DNA of 64,000 nt from Sulfuricurvum sp. (GCA_028710885.1 JAQTTG010000001.1:372001-436000), one strand, 5' to 3'; counted from the first letter of the stretch, positions 26,640 through 36,572 are shown. The notes: generated from the letters alone by a model not told the origin. Translations and numbers: made by a program.

Positions 26640-28472
26640 TTACTCAACAACTGCTAAAATTTGACCTGCTTCAATTTTATCATTTGGTTGCACATTTATA
26701 GAAGTTACTTTACCTGTACGTGGAGCGACTACGTCAATTTCCATCTTCATCGCTTCTAAAATCATAATCTTATCGCCGGCATTTACGCTATCACCAACAG
26801 CTGCAACGAGTTTAAATACTGAACCTGGAAGTTCTGCACAAATTGCGTTTGCATTTCCTACCGGTGCTGCTGGGGCTGCTACAGGTGCTACCGCTACTGG
26901 AGCCGCTACCACTGGTGCTGCTACTGATACTGATTGAACATTTGCGTTGCCATCTACGATTTGTACATTATATTGTTGTCCGTCTACGATTACTGTGTAC
27001 GTTCCATTTGCCATTGTGAAATTCTCCTGTGTTGATTGATTTGATTTTGGTTCTGCCGCTTTCGGGCTGTTTTTTCGAACGTTTACGGTCGCTTCCCCTT
27101 TGAGGAACGCAATCCCTTTGACATCGCATGAAGCCGCGATGAAAATATTCTCATCGGTCGCCTCAAGTCCTTCGTCACTCAATTTTTGAGTCCAATATGC
27201 GATGGATTTTGTCTCATCACGATCGGCAATATCGATAGCATTATCGGTTGTCGGATCGAGTTTGAGTTGCTCAGCGGCGATACGAACCACTTCTGCATCG
27301 GGTTCAGTAGGAGTTTTACCGAAGTAACCCAATACCATTTTGCCATAGCCCGGTGCAATTTTTTTCCATGGTCCCATAAGAGCATTGTTAAGCGCTTGTT
27401 GGAAATAAAACTGAGATACCGGAGTCACGGAAGTACCGTATCCCCCTTTCTCAACCACTTCACGCATCGCGCGGATAACTTCAGGGTAGCGATCCAACAT
27501 ATTGTTATCACGCATCATTTGGGTATTCGCGGTCAGGGCTCCTCCCGGCATCGGGGAGAATGGGATAAGTGGTGACACCTGTGTTGCTTCAGGCGGCATG
27601 AAATAGTCTTTCAGACAATCACCCAAAACATCTTCATATTTAAGGATTTTTTCGAGTTTAAGCCCACCAAGATCAAAATTTTTCCCTTTAACTGCGTGCA
27701 ACATCGTCAAAATATCCGGTTGTGATGTACCGCCACTCACCGGAGCCGCCGCCATATCGATACCATCAACTCCGGCATCGAGTGCCGCGAGATAACACGC
27801 TACGCTCACCCCAGCTGTTTCATGGGTATGAAGACGTAAATGAGTCCCCTCAGGTACTAATTTACGAGCCATTTGAAGGGTTTCATACACTTTTTGAGGA
27901 CTTGAGGTTCCACTAGCGTCTTTAAAACAGATGGAGTGGTATGGAATACCTGAATCCAAAATTTCACGAAGTGTTTTCTCATAAAATGCGACGTCATGCG
28001 CACCGACACATCCCGGAGGCAAATCCATCATCGTGACGACAACTTCATGTTTCAAACCATGATACGCGATCCGTTCACCCGAATATTTAAGATTTTCAAC
28101 ATCGTTCAATGCATCGAAATTACGGATGGTTGTCGTACCGTGTTTTTTGAACATTTTGGCATGCAAATCGACCATTTCACGGCTGCCGGTATCGAGCATA
28201 ACCGTATTAACCCCACGTGCAAGGGTTTGAAGATTTGCGTCTGGTCCCACGATAGCGCGGAAACGATCCATCATATCGAATGCATTTTCGTTTAGATAGA
28301 AAAAAAGGCTTTGAAAACGGGCACCGCCTCCAAATTCAAAATGTCGGATTCCCGCCTCTTTGGCCGCTTCGAGCGCAGGGAAGAAATCTTCCATCAACAC
28401 CCGACCGCCGAATACGGACTGAAAGCCGTCACGGAACGTGGTGTCCATCACATCGATGTATTTTTTTGCCAT
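26640..28472 (-). CDS. pycB: Pyruvate carboxylase subunit B / oxaloacetate decarboxylase alpha-like, biotinylated
   Basis: 610 residues. The carboxyltransferase domain (about 1-450) has the metal-site start DTTFRDGFQS (10-19), LHTHETAG and the KDASG loop. A linker rich in Ala/Pro/Val (about 515-545) leads to a biotinyl domain with EAMKM; the biotin lysine is about K576. In Campylobacter and relatives this subunit pairs with a separate biotin carboxylase (PycA) for anaplerotic oxaloacetate; PycA is not in the window. Followed upstream by an OadG-like small protein 11 bases away, which also allows a membrane decarboxylase role. An internal ribosome site lies near residue 486. Confidence 0.9.
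   Translation of the reverse strand: MAKKYIDVMDTTFRDGFQSVFGGRVLMEDFFPALEAAKEAGIRHFEFGGGARFQSLFFYLNENAFDMMDRFRAIVGPDANLQTLARGVNTVMLDTGSREMVDLHAKMFKKHGTTTIRNFDALNDVENLKYSGERIAYHGLKHEVVVTMMDLPPGCVGAHDVAFYEKTLREILDSGIPYHSICFKDASGTSSPQKVYETLQMARKLVPEGTHLRLHTHETAGVSVACYLAALDAGVDGIDMAAAPVSGGTSQPDILTMLHAVKGKNFDLGGLKLEKILKYEDVLGDCLKDYFMPPEATQVSPLIPFSPMPGGALTANTQMMRDNNMLDRYPEVIRAMREVVEKGGYGTSVTPVSQFYFQQALNNALMGPWKKIAPGYGKMVLGYFGKTPTEPDAEVVRIAAEQLKLDPTTDNAIDIADRDETKSIAYWTQKLSDEGLEATDENIFIAASCDVKGIAFLKGEATVNVRKNSPKAAEPKSNQSTQENFTMANGTYTVIVDGQQYNVQIVDGNANVQSVSVAAPVVAAPVAVAPVAAPAAPVGNANAICAELPGSVFKLVAAVGDSVNAGDKIMILEAMKMEIDVVAPRTGKVTSINVQPNDKIEAGQILAVVE
27012..27028 (-). promoter_or_regulatory. Internal ribosome site and ATG before the biotinyl domain
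   Basis: Inside pycB, AGGAGAAT (27028-27021) lies nine bases before an in-frame ATG (27014-27012). Initiation here would give a separate 124-residue protein (MANGTYTVIVDG onward, to 26640) made only of the linker and the biotin domain. It looks like the start signal of a formerly separate carrier-protein gene that is now fused. Confidence 0.5.
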
Positions 28473-28483
28473 TTACGTAATCC

Positions 28484-28780
28484 CTACTTCTTTATATTGT
28501 TACGGTGGTGAATTGCGGCTACGAGTGCCGCAATTCCTAACAAGCCACCATTTTGAGAGTTTTCCATTTCATGATGGTGCAATGCAGCCGCAATCGCTGC
28601 CACTTTTGCCCGAACATCATTGTTTTCCAAATCATGGTGGTGCAATGCCGCTGCAATTGCTGCTACTTTGGCACCTTGTGCACGATCATGCGATGCATCA
28701 GCTGCAAAGTTTTGAGATTCCGGGGCATTCTTGGATTGAAACATTGTTAAATATTTCATTACTTTTTTCAGTAATGCCAT
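28484..28780 (-). CDS. OadG-like small protein with triplicated IAAALHHH motif
   Basis: 98 residues, probably the first gene of the pycB operon (11-base gap). The motif K-VAAIAAALHHH occurs at about 38-49 and 59-70 and a third, degenerate form (GIAALVAAIHH) at about 81-91. In gamma/delta subunits of sodium-pumping decarboxylases a single Ala-rich ISAAVHHH-like tail binds zinc and contacts the alpha subunit. Here the membrane helix is absent and the tail is repeated. So it may scaffold several carboxyltransferase subunits. Function is inference from context and motif. Confidence 0.7.
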   Translation of the reverse strand: MALLKKVMKYLTMFQSKNAPESQNFAADASHDRAQGAKVAAIAAALHHHDLENNDVRAKVAAIAAALHHHEMENSQNGGLLGIAALVAAIHHRNNIKK

Positions 28781-28898
28781 TCACTATCCCCTGTTTAATT
28801 TGCACGCGTAATCTTTACACGATGCCTTATTTTAGTATAAAGTTCATTAAAAAAGATTTACTGTGCCCTCTTTCAATGAACCTTTTAGTTTCTTTCGT

Positions 28899-28904
28899 TA
28901 CAAT
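28899..28904 (+). promoter_or_regulatory. -10 box of ppa
   Basis: TACAAT, 32 bases before the ppa ATG. AGAGGTAT precedes the start codon. On the other strand a TATACT at about 28838 would serve the OadG-like/pycB operon. Confidence 0.45.
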
Positions 28905-28936
28905 CCGCCTCATTATTTTATACACAGAGGTATCTC

Positions 28937-29458
28937 ATGGATCTAAGCAAAATCGGTTACGGCGAAAATCCCGATAAGGTCAAAGCAATTATTGAAATTG
29001 CATGTGGATCAAACATTAAATACGAAGTAGAAAAAGAGAGCGGTGCTTTGGTACTTGATCGTGTAATGCATTCAGCAATGTATTATCCTGCAAACTACGG
29101 TTTTGTGAATAAAACACTTTCTCAAGACGGTGATCCAGCTGATATTCTAATCCTTACTGAGTATCCAATGGTAGAAGGCTGTGTTACCAACTGTCGTTTA
29201 GTTGGTGTTTTGATTATGGAAGATGAAAGTGGTATTGATGAAAAACTTCTTGCCGTTCCAACATCAAAAATCGATCCTACATTTGAAGAGATCCAAGACC
29301 TCGGAGATATTCCACAACATACCTTGGCAAAAATTAAAAACTTTTTCGAAACCTATAAAATGTTAGAACCGGGTAAATGGGTAAAAGTAAAAGGGTTTGA
29401 AGATAAAGCATCCGCGACTAAAATCCTAGAAGACGCTATCAAAAATTATAAAGAGTAA
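28937..29458 (+). CDS. ppa: Inorganic pyrophosphatase
   Basis: Soluble family I pyrophosphatase, 173 residues. Metal-binding signature DGDPADILILT (about 62-72) is intact, with YPANYGFV (about 48-55) and the late Lys-Trp-Val-Lys region GKWVKVKGFEDK. Drives biosynthetic reactions by removing PPi. Followed after six bases by a small membrane protein gene. Confidence 0.96.
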   Translation: MDLSKIGYGENPDKVKAIIEIACGSNIKYEVEKESGALVLDRVMHSAMYYPANYGFVNKTLSQDGDPADILILTEYPMVEGCVTNCRLVGVLIMEDESGIDEKLLAVPTSKIDPTFEEIQDLGDIPQHTLAKIKNFFETYKMLEPGKWVKVKGFEDKASATKILEDAIKNYKE

Positions 29459-29464
29459 TAGATT

Positions 29465-29758
29465 ATGATCAACTTCGATTCACCGGATTTTTTTGCCTAT
29501 GCTATTTTTGGACTCATTTTAAACTTCATGTTTTCAATTGCGTTTGGCCTATATCTTAGCAAGAATATCGGTATCGAAGAGATGATACGCTCTAAGGGAG
29601 AGAAAAAACAACCGTGGTGGTTGGGGATCTCTCTTGCAATCCCTTTTGCCAAAATGGCTATTACTCTTTACCGAGTCACCATATTGCAATTTTATTTTCT
29701 AGATCAAGGTAAAAGCCATAAAGAATATTGGGTTTATCTTACAAGTGATGAGTATTAA
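29465..29758 (+). CDS. Small membrane protein, unknown
   Basis: 97 residues with two hydrophobic segments (about 9-32 and 48-70) separated by a charged loop (IRSKGEKKQPWW). Follows ppa by six bases and is probably cotranscribed. No family recognised. Converges on the next gene with five bases between stops. Confidence 0.65.
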   Translation: MINFDSPDFFAYAIFGLILNFMFSIAFGLYLSKNIGIEEMIRSKGEKKQPWWLGISLAIPFAKMAITLYRVTILQFYFLDQGKSHKEYWVYLTSDEY

Positions 29759-29763
29759 CATTT

Positions 29764-30279
29764 CTACTTTTCTTCTTTAATACAATATTTTCGTATCTCT
29801 GTATCGTACAACCCTAGTTTTTCCACTTCTGCCCCTTTTTTTGCCCGTAACAGTTTCCCATTCCACTCTTTATTGTTAAATGTAGGATCAATAATCGCAA
29901 GTCCTTGACGCAATAGCATCTCACTGTAACTCTCTAAACCATTAGCATACAAAACACATTCACCATTAATCTCTTCATAATGATAGTTCTGTTGTATAGT
30001 TAAATGTTCAGCTGCAAACACTTTTTCATGAGGATGTGTATGATAAAAAATTTCGATTTGTGCCTGACACTCTTTTGGATTAACAGCTTTTTTCAAAATT
30101 TCATCCAAAGGTAAAATACCGAAAGCTTCACAAGGGACAGAAATATTTTTCGAAAGCAATTTTACTTTACTATTACTATCAATAGATATGAGCAATCCAA
30201 CTTCTATTTCACTGTGTAATGGCATACAAAAAATCATTACTCCAAATAATCGAAAAATAAATGTTTCATTTTTACTCAT
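29764..30279 (-). CDS. Secreted staphylococcal-nuclease-like protein, catalytic residues doubtful
   Basis: 171 residues with an N-terminal signal (about 8-23). The second half resembles the thermonuclease (SNase/OB) fold: LLRQGLAIIDP followed by LLRAKKGAEVEKLGLYD, like the family's usual L-x-x-G-x-A and AQ-x-AK-x-x-x-G-x-W end. The Arg/Glu catalytic set of active SNases is not evident. Could be a periplasmic binding version. The 260 bases beyond its start (30280-30539) are very AT-rich with only a small GGTG/CACC hairpin near 30422. Confidence 0.6.
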   Translation of the reverse strand: MSKNETFIFRLFGVMIFCMPLHSEIEVGLLISIDSNSKVKLLSKNISVPCEAFGILPLDEILKKAVNPKECQAQIEIFYHTHPHEKVFAAEHLTIQQNYHYEEINGECVLYANGLESYSEMLLRQGLAIIDPTFNNKEWNGKLLRAKKGAEVEKLGLYDTEIRKYCIKEEK

Positions 30280-30539
30280 GATGTGTTTTTTATCCTATTT
30301 TTTTTCAACTTTTAGAAAACTTTTTACTTCTAAACTTAAATCAACAGCAATATTTTAATTATTTTAAAACTAATTTTAACAGTATTTTGATCCAAACTTA
30401 ATCTGTTGTTTCCCGCTGTAAGGTGTCATGCACCGTATTTCTATTACTTTTTCTTAACTGATTTATTTAAAAAATTATACCCTAGTTACAGTTCAACTTA
30501 TGCTTTAAAATTTCACATCCCATTAACGAGGTGCAAATA

Positions 30540-31079
30540 TTGAGATTTATTTCCATACTACTGCTACTTTCCTTATCCTTGCTAGCTAACGATACTGTCG
30601 AAAAAATGACCCCAAAACAGCTTTATGTTCTCCAAACAATCCGAAATGTAGCCAAAGATATTCCAGACCGCCACGGTAATACATATGAAAATACCATGAG
30701 TGCTATTTGTCTTACAGAAAGCAGTGCAGGTAAAAATACCATCGGCGATTTTCATCATAAAAAATCATTTACCAAAGCTTCACTCGGACCGATGCAGATT
30801 CAAGTTGCGACTGCACGACACGTTGCACAAAATGTTCGTAAACTCCATTGGCTTAATAAACTTACTGATACACAGCTTGCAGGACGATTATTGGGTGATA
30901 TTAAACTATCGGCTCAAGTTGCTACCTATTACGTAATATTACTTCATCAACAACATAGTGATCACTTTAATGCTATAAGCGGTTATAACGGAGGAACTAT
31001 CAATCATCCTTATTATGCGCGTGTAATGAAAAACATGGACTTAATCAATCATCTTGTCTCTTCAGGTAAGCTCACTTAA
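30540..31079 (+). CDS. Secreted lytic-transglycosylase-like (SLT) protein
   Basis: 179 residues with a signal peptide ending LSLLA. SLT/lysozyme-like core: catalytic-type Glu in CLTESSAGK, then LGPMQIQVATA (the GxMQ element) and SGYNGGTINHPYYARV (the YNGG element). Likely cuts peptidoglycan, perhaps for assembly of an envelope machine. The start is a TTG preceded by GAGG nine bases upstream; a GTG nine bases earlier is possible but has no spaced ribosome site. Confidence 0.75.
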   Translation: MRFISILLLLSLSLLANDTVEKMTPKQLYVLQTIRNVAKDIPDRHGNTYENTMSAICLTESSAGKNTIGDFHHKKSFTKASLGPMQIQVATARHVAQNVRKLHWLNKLTDTQLAGRLLGDIKLSAQVATYYVILLHQQHSDHFNAISGYNGGTINHPYYARVMKNMDLINHLVSSGKLT

Positions 31080-31087
31080 AATTAAAG

Positions 31088-31093
31088 TATAAT
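31088..31093 (+). promoter_or_regulatory. -10 box for the 34-residue membrane peptide
   Basis: TATAAT nine bases after the transglycosylase-like stop. A small hairpin (GTGCA/TGCAC) and then GGGAG precede the ATG at 31122. Confidence 0.45.
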
Positions 31094-31121
31094 AAGTGCA
31101 AGATTGCACGGGAGTGATACA

Positions 31122-31226
31122 ATGGGTGATGATGAAAAACTCAAAATTATGCTTGCATTACTCAGTGGTATTATTTTCAGTTTAATTTTTATCCTTTTAG
31201 CTTTTGTGCTTCCCGTCCAAAACTAA
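31122..31226 (+). CDS. 34-residue single-pass membrane peptide
   Basis: Own promoter (TATAAT at 31088), GGGAG ribosome site eight bases before the ATG and a clean stop. Product: acidic start MGDDEKLK followed by one hydrophobic helix (about 9-31) and the tail PVQN. Codons look coding, with no competing frame. No family known; such peptides often bind a larger membrane complex. Confidence 0.6.
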   Translation: MGDDEKLKIMLALLSGIIFSLIFILLAFVLPVQN

Positions 31227-31384
31227 GCACAATTTCTCTCTACTTCCAACCAACCTTCTATAGCCAACACAATACACTGATTTACAAGAACATTGCTAAT
31301 TAATCTCATAAGTGATACAATAATTGATATGTTGCTAAGTATTTTTTTTCGTTCTAACTATAAAGACGGGAGTAATTAAAACCA

Positions 31385-33499
31385 ATGCATGTCGTTTCTT
31401 CATCTTCAGTTGGCCTTCCTGCTTCGGTATGCATACAAAATATTGAACGTTTAGAATTTGCCATCAGTAGCTCTGAAGACGGCATTTGGGAATACAATAT
31501 CCCCTCTAATACTACATATGTCTCAAAACGTTGGTTAGAGATAATAGGGTACAATGAAGATGAATATGAAAGCTCCGTAGATGCATGGAAAAAGCTTCTC
31601 CACCCCGATGATGCTGAAATGGCCTTTTCTGTACTGCATAATTCGATTATCAATAAAGTGGAAAGTGCTCATGTACGTTATCGTGTACGTCATAAAAAGG
31701 GTCATTGGATCTGGATTTATGATCGTGCTAAAATTCTTTTTGATCCAGCAGGAGAGCCGCTAATCGTTGCCGGTTTTCGTACCGATATAACCAAACAAAT
31801 CGAACTTGAAACCCACAAAGAAGAGCTTGCGACTATTGTACAAAACAGCTCAGTTGAAATTTATATTATAGATGCCATAACATTACACTATCTTTATGCA
31901 AATGATGGGGCACTCAAGAGTCTTGGCTATACATTAGAAGAATTGCAAAAGCTGACTGTCATCGATATCAATCCCGAAATTACGTTCGATCAAATCAATA
32001 TATTTCGTCAATATCTTGAAAACATCACGCCTGAACTCACCAACATATCTCATCATAAACGAAAAAACGGTACGATTTATCCCGTTCAAGCAAGTGTTCA
32101 CAAACTTACTTATCAGGGGAAAACTGCCGTCGTCATCTTTGATACCGATATTACTGAGCTCACCTTTGCTCAAGATCAGCTCAGACATTTAGCAACACAT
32201 GATCCGCTGACTGGATTGCCTAATCGCGTTTTATTTCATGACCGGCTTCAAATGGGCATTAAACAAACGCGTCGAAATGAGGAAAAAATTGCTCTCTTAT
32301 TTGTTGATCTCGATAATTTCAAACAAGTCAATGACTCATTAGGACACTCAATAGGTGATTTATTACTTGTTAAAGTAGCGAAACGGCTACAATCACTGCT
32401 ACGTGAAAGCGATACTATTGCACGCATGGGAGGAGATGAGTTTAATATATTATTAGATAATTTAGAAAACACGGATGATACAATTAATGTAGCACAGAAA
32501 TTGATCAATGCTTTTAAAGAGCCATTCATGATCCATGATCACCTGCTTCATATAACACTCAGCATTGGAATTGCTATCTATCCAGATGATGGAAAAACTC
32601 CGGAATCCCTCCTAAAAAATGCCGATATTGCAATGTACAAAGCAAAAATGGAAGGTCGCAATACATATCAATTTTATACCAATGAAATGAGTGAAAAAGC
32701 ATTTGAGCGGGTTGTGATGGAAAATGCTCTACGTATTGCTATCAAAGAGAAACAATTCAGTGTCTTTTATCAACCACAAATTAATATCGTCAGTGATTCA
32801 CTCGTCGGTATGGAAGCATTAGTACGATGGAATCACCCTACGCTTGGAGTTATATCACCTGATGCATTTATTCCATTATGCGAAGAGACAGGGCTAGTTC
32901 AAGAGATTGATTTCTTCGTATTTGAAAGTGTTATCGAACAACAAGTGAAGTGGCAAACACAAGGGATTGATACACCTACTATTGCAGTTAATATTTCAGC
33001 TAAAACTCTCGCTTATTGTTTTCTTGTGAGTGAGTTGCGTACTCTTATAAACTTTCATCACTGCAAACCAACGTGTATAGCCATCGAAGTGACTGAATCT
33101 CATATTATGACAAATCCAAAACAAGCAATAAAAGTATTAGGAGAGCTAAAAGCGCTCGGATTGGAAATTTCTGTTGATGATTTTGGTACAGGATATTCAT
33201 CTCTTTCCTATCTCAAAAAACTACCAATAGATAAACTAAAAATTGATCAATCATTTATCCATGACATCCCGTATGATGAAGATGATATGGCAATCACAAA
33301 AACCATCATTACATTGGCACAAAATCTTAAACTAGAGGTCATTGCTGAAGGAGTAGAAACATTTGAGCAACAACAATTTTTGATAGAATGCGGATGCCTT
33401 CTCGCTCAAGGGTATCTTTATTCAAAACCCCTTAATTTAGATCAAATAAATAAAATTTTACGTACAAAACAACAATGGATAAAAGAGCAAAAAAATTAA
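31385..33499 (+). CDS. PAS-PAS-GGDEF-EAL cyclic-di-GMP protein
   Basis: 704 residues, soluble. First PAS with PAC (about 15-135; KGHWIWIYDRAKI), second PAS (about 140-255), GGDEF domain with intact GGDEF (about 350) and an inhibitory site RESD five residues before it, then an EAL domain with EALVRW, intact VDDFGTGYSSLSYLKKLPIDKLKID and EGVE. Both catalytic motifs are complete, so it could make and break c-di-GMP. A TACAAT lies at about 31314. It precedes a receptor-cheR-cheB group. Confidence 0.92.
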   Translation: MHVVSSSSVGLPASVCIQNIERLEFAISSSEDGIWEYNIPSNTTYVSKRWLEIIGYNEDEYESSVDAWKKLLHPDDAEMAFSVLHNSIINKVESAHVRYRVRHKKGHWIWIYDRAKILFDPAGEPLIVAGFRTDITKQIELETHKEELATIVQNSSVEIYIIDAITLHYLYANDGALKSLGYTLEELQKLTVIDINPEITFDQINIFRQYLENITPELTNISHHKRKNGTIYPVQASVHKLTYQGKTAVVIFDTDITELTFAQDQLRHLATHDPLTGLPNRVLFHDRLQMGIKQTRRNEEKIALLFVDLDNFKQVNDSLGHSIGDLLLVKVAKRLQSLLRESDTIARMGGDEFNILLDNLENTDDTINVAQKLINAFKEPFMIHDHLLHITLSIGIAIYPDDGKTPESLLKNADIAMYKAKMEGRNTYQFYTNEMSEKAFERVVMENALRIAIKEKQFSVFYQPQINIVSDSLVGMEALVRWNHPTLGVISPDAFIPLCEETGLVQEIDFFVFESVIEQQVKWQTQGIDTPTIAVNISAKTLAYCFLVSELRTLINFHHCKPTCIAIEVTESHIMTNPKQAIKVLGELKALGLEISVDDFGTGYSSLSYLKKLPIDKLKIDQSFIHDIPYDEDDMAITKTIITLAQNLKLEVIAEGVETFEQQQFLIECGCLLAQGYLYSKPLNLDQINKILRTKQQWIKEQKN

Positions 33500-33520
33500 C
33501 CGATTTTATTCACTCTGTGA

Positions 33521-33526
33521 TACAAT
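33521..33526 (+). promoter_or_regulatory. -10 box of the chemoreceptor gene
   Basis: TACAAT, followed by GGAGG at 33551-33555, six bases before the ATG at 33562. Confidence 0.45.
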
Positions 33527-33561
33527 AAATCTAACTACTTAAAATACTTCGGAGGATCTTG

Positions 33562-35166
33562 ATGATCAATATTGCCACTATACGAGGAAAACTTACTGCT
33601 CTAATGATACTGAGTTTAATCACTTATCTGACGTTGGGGTATTTATCGTATTCCAACAATCAAGATGCAGAAAAAACAACTGATAAAATGGTTCTACTCG
33701 CCGATGTACGAGCGAATGTAAATGGCGCTATAATGGAAATTCGTGGCTATCAGCTTCATGCTACATCCGAATATCTCACACGCTATGAAGAGAGAAATAA
33801 AAAACTCTCAAAAGCACTCAATGATTTGCTAGCAATTGTCCATTCTGATGATCATAAAAAAATGATCAATGAGCTAATTGCAAAACAACAAAAATGGGAA
33901 GATGGCAATCTACCCCGCATCGCGATGATCCAAAAGTACGGAAACAAAATTCATACGGATGAATTTAAAACTACGTCAGATGGAATGGAACTCAATCGCT
34001 TAGGCAAAGAAGCTGAATCGATGCAAAATGAGTATATTGATGAATCTATCAAACTCAATAAAACAATGGAAGAATACAATCTAAGTGTCCTTAGTAAAAA
34101 TGCCGGATGGATGGACAGTATTATTCTCTTTTCAGCCATTGTAATGTTGAGTATTTTTTATTTTATTATCCAAAATATAACTGCTTCTATTACACGGTTG
34201 GAAGCAACCATGGAAAACGTGGCTCAAAACCGTGATTTTACACGAGATGCACGTATCGAAGGAAATGATGAACTCGCACAAATGAGTCATAAACTCAACG
34301 ATCTTGTCAATGTTCTACGTCAAGCTTTTCAAGGAATCCGTTCTGCTTCAAGTGAAAATCTCTCAGTTTCGGCCGAACTTTCAGCTACTACACTCTCCAT
34401 AGGTAAAGCTGCTGAGGCAGAAGCAAAAATTGTTACAGAAACGACAGCAGAATCAGATCAAATGAAAGAGGTAATGAAAGCTTCTTCTCATGAAGCACAA
34501 ATCGTTCGTGAAAAAGCAATCGGTGCACGTGAAAATCTGCAAGAAGCACAAAGTGCGCTTCACAATACCATCGAGCAGCTCTCATTAACGGTACAGATGG
34601 AGGGTGAAATAAATGACCGCCTTAATTCTCTCTCCCAAGAAGCCTCGCAAGTTAAACAAGTACTGACGGTTATTGCTGATATTGCTGATCAAACAAATCT
34701 TCTGGCTCTTAATGCTGCTATCGAAGCGGCTCGTGCCGGTGAACACGGACGCGGATTTGCCGTTGTTGCAGATGAAGTACGCAAATTAGCAGAACGTACA
34801 CAAAAAAGTCTTGTTGAAACCAATGCCACAGTTAATGTTATCGTCCAATCGATTAATGATATCACCGATCAAATGAACCACAATACCAAACGAATCGAAA
34901 AGCTCACTGAAGCATCGGCAGAAGTTAATGATCATACAGAAGTTGCGGTAATTGCCTTAGCCGATACGGTCCATGCAATCGAAAAACTCTCCAATGATAC
35001 CCAAAAGAATGCGGCTACGACGGAATCAATTATTCATAAAATAGAAAATATTAACGAGCTTTCCACCTCAAATGCTCGAAGCGTCGAAGAGATCGCTGCA
35101 GCTGCAGAGCATCTTCATCAAATGACAGAGCAATTAACTTCGCAAATTTCAGTTTTTAGAACTTAA
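33562..35166 (+). CDS. Methyl-accepting chemotaxis protein
   Basis: 534 residues: membrane helix (about 13-29), periplasmic helical sensor (about 35-190, four-helix-bundle/CHASE3-like), second helix (about 190-210), HAMP (about 210-262) and signalling domain. The hairpin tip reads [39 protein letters not shown], split here as the usual MCP core (about 374-412). No CheR-docking pentapeptide at the end. A TTG three bases upstream is less likely than this ATG. Overlaps the convergent cheR stop by four bases. Confidence 0.93.
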   Translation: MINIATIRGKLTALMILSLITYLTLGYLSYSNNQDAEKTTDKMVLLADVRANVNGAIMEIRGYQLHATSEYLTRYEERNKKLSKALNDLLAIVHSDDHKKMINELIAKQQKWEDGNLPRIAMIQKYGNKIHTDEFKTTSDGMELNRLGKEAESMQNEYIDESIKLNKTMEEYNLSVLSKNAGWMDSIILFSAIVMLSIFYFIIQNITASITRLEATMENVAQNRDFTRDARIEGNDELAQMSHKLNDLVNVLRQAFQGIRSASSENLSVSAELSATTLSIGKAAEAEAKIVTETTAESDQMKEVMKASSHEAQIVREKAIGARENLQEAQSALHNTIEQLSLTVQMEGEINDRLNSLSQEASQVKQVLTVIADIADQTNLLALNAAIEAARAGEHGRGFAVVADEVRKLAERTQKSLVETNATVNVIVQSINDITDQMNHNTKRIEKLTEASAEVNDHTEVAVIALADTVHAIEKLSNDTQKNAATTESIIHKIENINELSTSNARSVEEIAAAAEHLHQMTEQLTSQISVFRT

Positions 35167-35927
35167 TTTTTGCAATAAATTACCCCTGACTCCGAACGGA
35201 CAGGGGTAAATACTTCTCTCGCCTGCATATGTTCATCCGCATGTCCAAGAATCAAATACCCTTTTAAATGATCCCGAAAACGTTCTAATAATGATCTATT
35301 TTTAATCGAATCAAAATAAATCATCATATTACGACTAAAGATAACATCAAATTCACCCAATTCTCCCCATAAATAAGGGTCAAAAACATTTCCGCAAATA
35401 AACCGAATGGTAATACCATTCAAAGGATTTATCCGATAGTTCTCTCCCTCATTAGTAAAATATTTTTCTAGTATTTCAGGATTAAGTGCATGTACGGAAC
35501 GAGGAGAATAAATTCCACTTTTTGCCTTTCCAATCATCTCTTCGGAAATATCCACACCAATAATCTCGATTGCTCTTGAGCACTTCAATGGATAGCTTAA
35601 AATACGCAATGCGATCGTATATACCTCTTCTCCACTGGAACATGGGGCTGACAAAATGCGAATGGGTTTGGATGAAGAGTTATTTTCCAATTCCGGAAGA
35701 ATTTTTCCCATTAAATAATCAAAATGGTGTGATTCTCGTTCAAAATATGTTTCATTAGTTGTTATGAGATTAATTAACTCACTAGATAAAGGTGAAGAGT
35801 TAGATGGTATTTCCCCCCCTCTATCAAGATATCTACCAATGCGATCACGGTCACTTACGCGCGATAAAACAATTCCAGTTTCATGTTGTATTCGTTCCAA
35901 AAGATTAGTAATTGATTCTTCTCTCAT
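35163..35927 (-). CDS. cheR: Chemoreceptor methyltransferase CheR
   Basis: 254 residues. [16 protein letters not shown] (substrate side), the SAM loop [15 protein letters not shown] and [13 protein letters not shown] are all conserved. Methylates receptor glutamates. Start and stop signals overlap cheB by one base, so the pair is cotranscribed and coupled. Confidence 0.95.
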   Translation of the reverse strand: MREESITNLLERIQHETGIVLSRVSDRDRIGRYLDRGGEIPSNSSPLSSELINLITTNETYFERESHHFDYLMGKILPELENNSSSKPIRILSAPCSSGEEVYTIALRILSYPLKCSRAIEIIGVDISEEMIGKAKSGIYSPRSVHALNPEILEKYFTNEGENYRINPLNGITIRFICGNVFDPYLWGELGEFDVIFSRNMMIYFDSIKNRSLLERFRDHLKGYLILGHADEHMQAREVFTPVRSESGVIYCKN

Positions 35928-36532
35928 CAGCTCAAACCAAACAGTATAATAAATTGTGCAATTTCATCCGGAGCAAGAATTTTAATCGCACCACCGCGTT
36001 CAATTGCTCTTCCTGGCATTCCAAAGACAGGGGAACTTTTTTCATCCTGACAAATACTCATTCCACCCAATGATGTTATCTTAACCATCCCATCAGCACC
36101 GTCATCGCCTATTCCACTCAAAAGAATCGCTAAAACCGATTTAGGCGAATATGTCTCTATTGCACTTAACATCATCACATCGACACTGGGGACGAAATCA
36201 TTGCGTTTACCATCTTTAGCTTCAATTTGATGTACGATTACACTTCCATCACCCTTTTGTTGAAATCCTAAATGGACACCACCTTTGCCGACTATCACCA
36301 TACCCTTGCCTAATACTAAGCCCTCATAAGATTCAATCACTTTATTAGTGGTAAACATCTGTAATCGATTTACAAACGACGGAGTCAATTCAGCAGGAAA
36401 ATGTTGTACGATGCAGATAGGATAAGGATAATCTGGAGGCAGTAAGCTAACCAATTTTTCAATAATACCAGGGCCTCCGGTAGAGGCACCAATAAGAATA
36501 ATTTTTGAATTTTGCGGATGAAGCATCATCAC
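35927..36532 (-). CDS. cheB: Chemotaxis methylesterase CheB without receiver domain
   Basis: 201 residues consisting only of the methylesterase domain: IGASTGGPGIIEKL (about 13-26, catalytic Ser), QHFPAELTPSF (catalytic His) and LLSGIGDDGADGM (catalytic Asp). The N-terminal phosphorylated receiver of E. coli CheB is missing, as in Campylobacter jejuni CheB. Control must come by another route, perhaps through CheV. Confidence 0.94.
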   Translation of the reverse strand: MMMLHPQNSKIILIGASTGGPGIIEKLVSLLPPDYPYPICIVQHFPAELTPSFVNRLQMFTTNKVIESYEGLVLGKGMVIVGKGGVHLGFQQKGDGSVIVHQIEAKDGKRNDFVPSVDVMMLSAIETYSPKSVLAILLSGIGDDGADGMVKITSLGGMSICQDEKSSPVFGMPGRAIERGGAIKILAPDEIAQFIILFGLS

Positions 36533-36572
36533 TCTTTAATGAAAGATTTAAAATTATAGTATAGCTAATCTT

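Noticed and set aside
30280-30539. Possible small RNA in the AT-rich gap before the transglycosylase-like gene
   Set aside because: Only a four-base-stem hairpin (GGTG/CACC) and no promoter-terminator pair; looks like ordinary leader.
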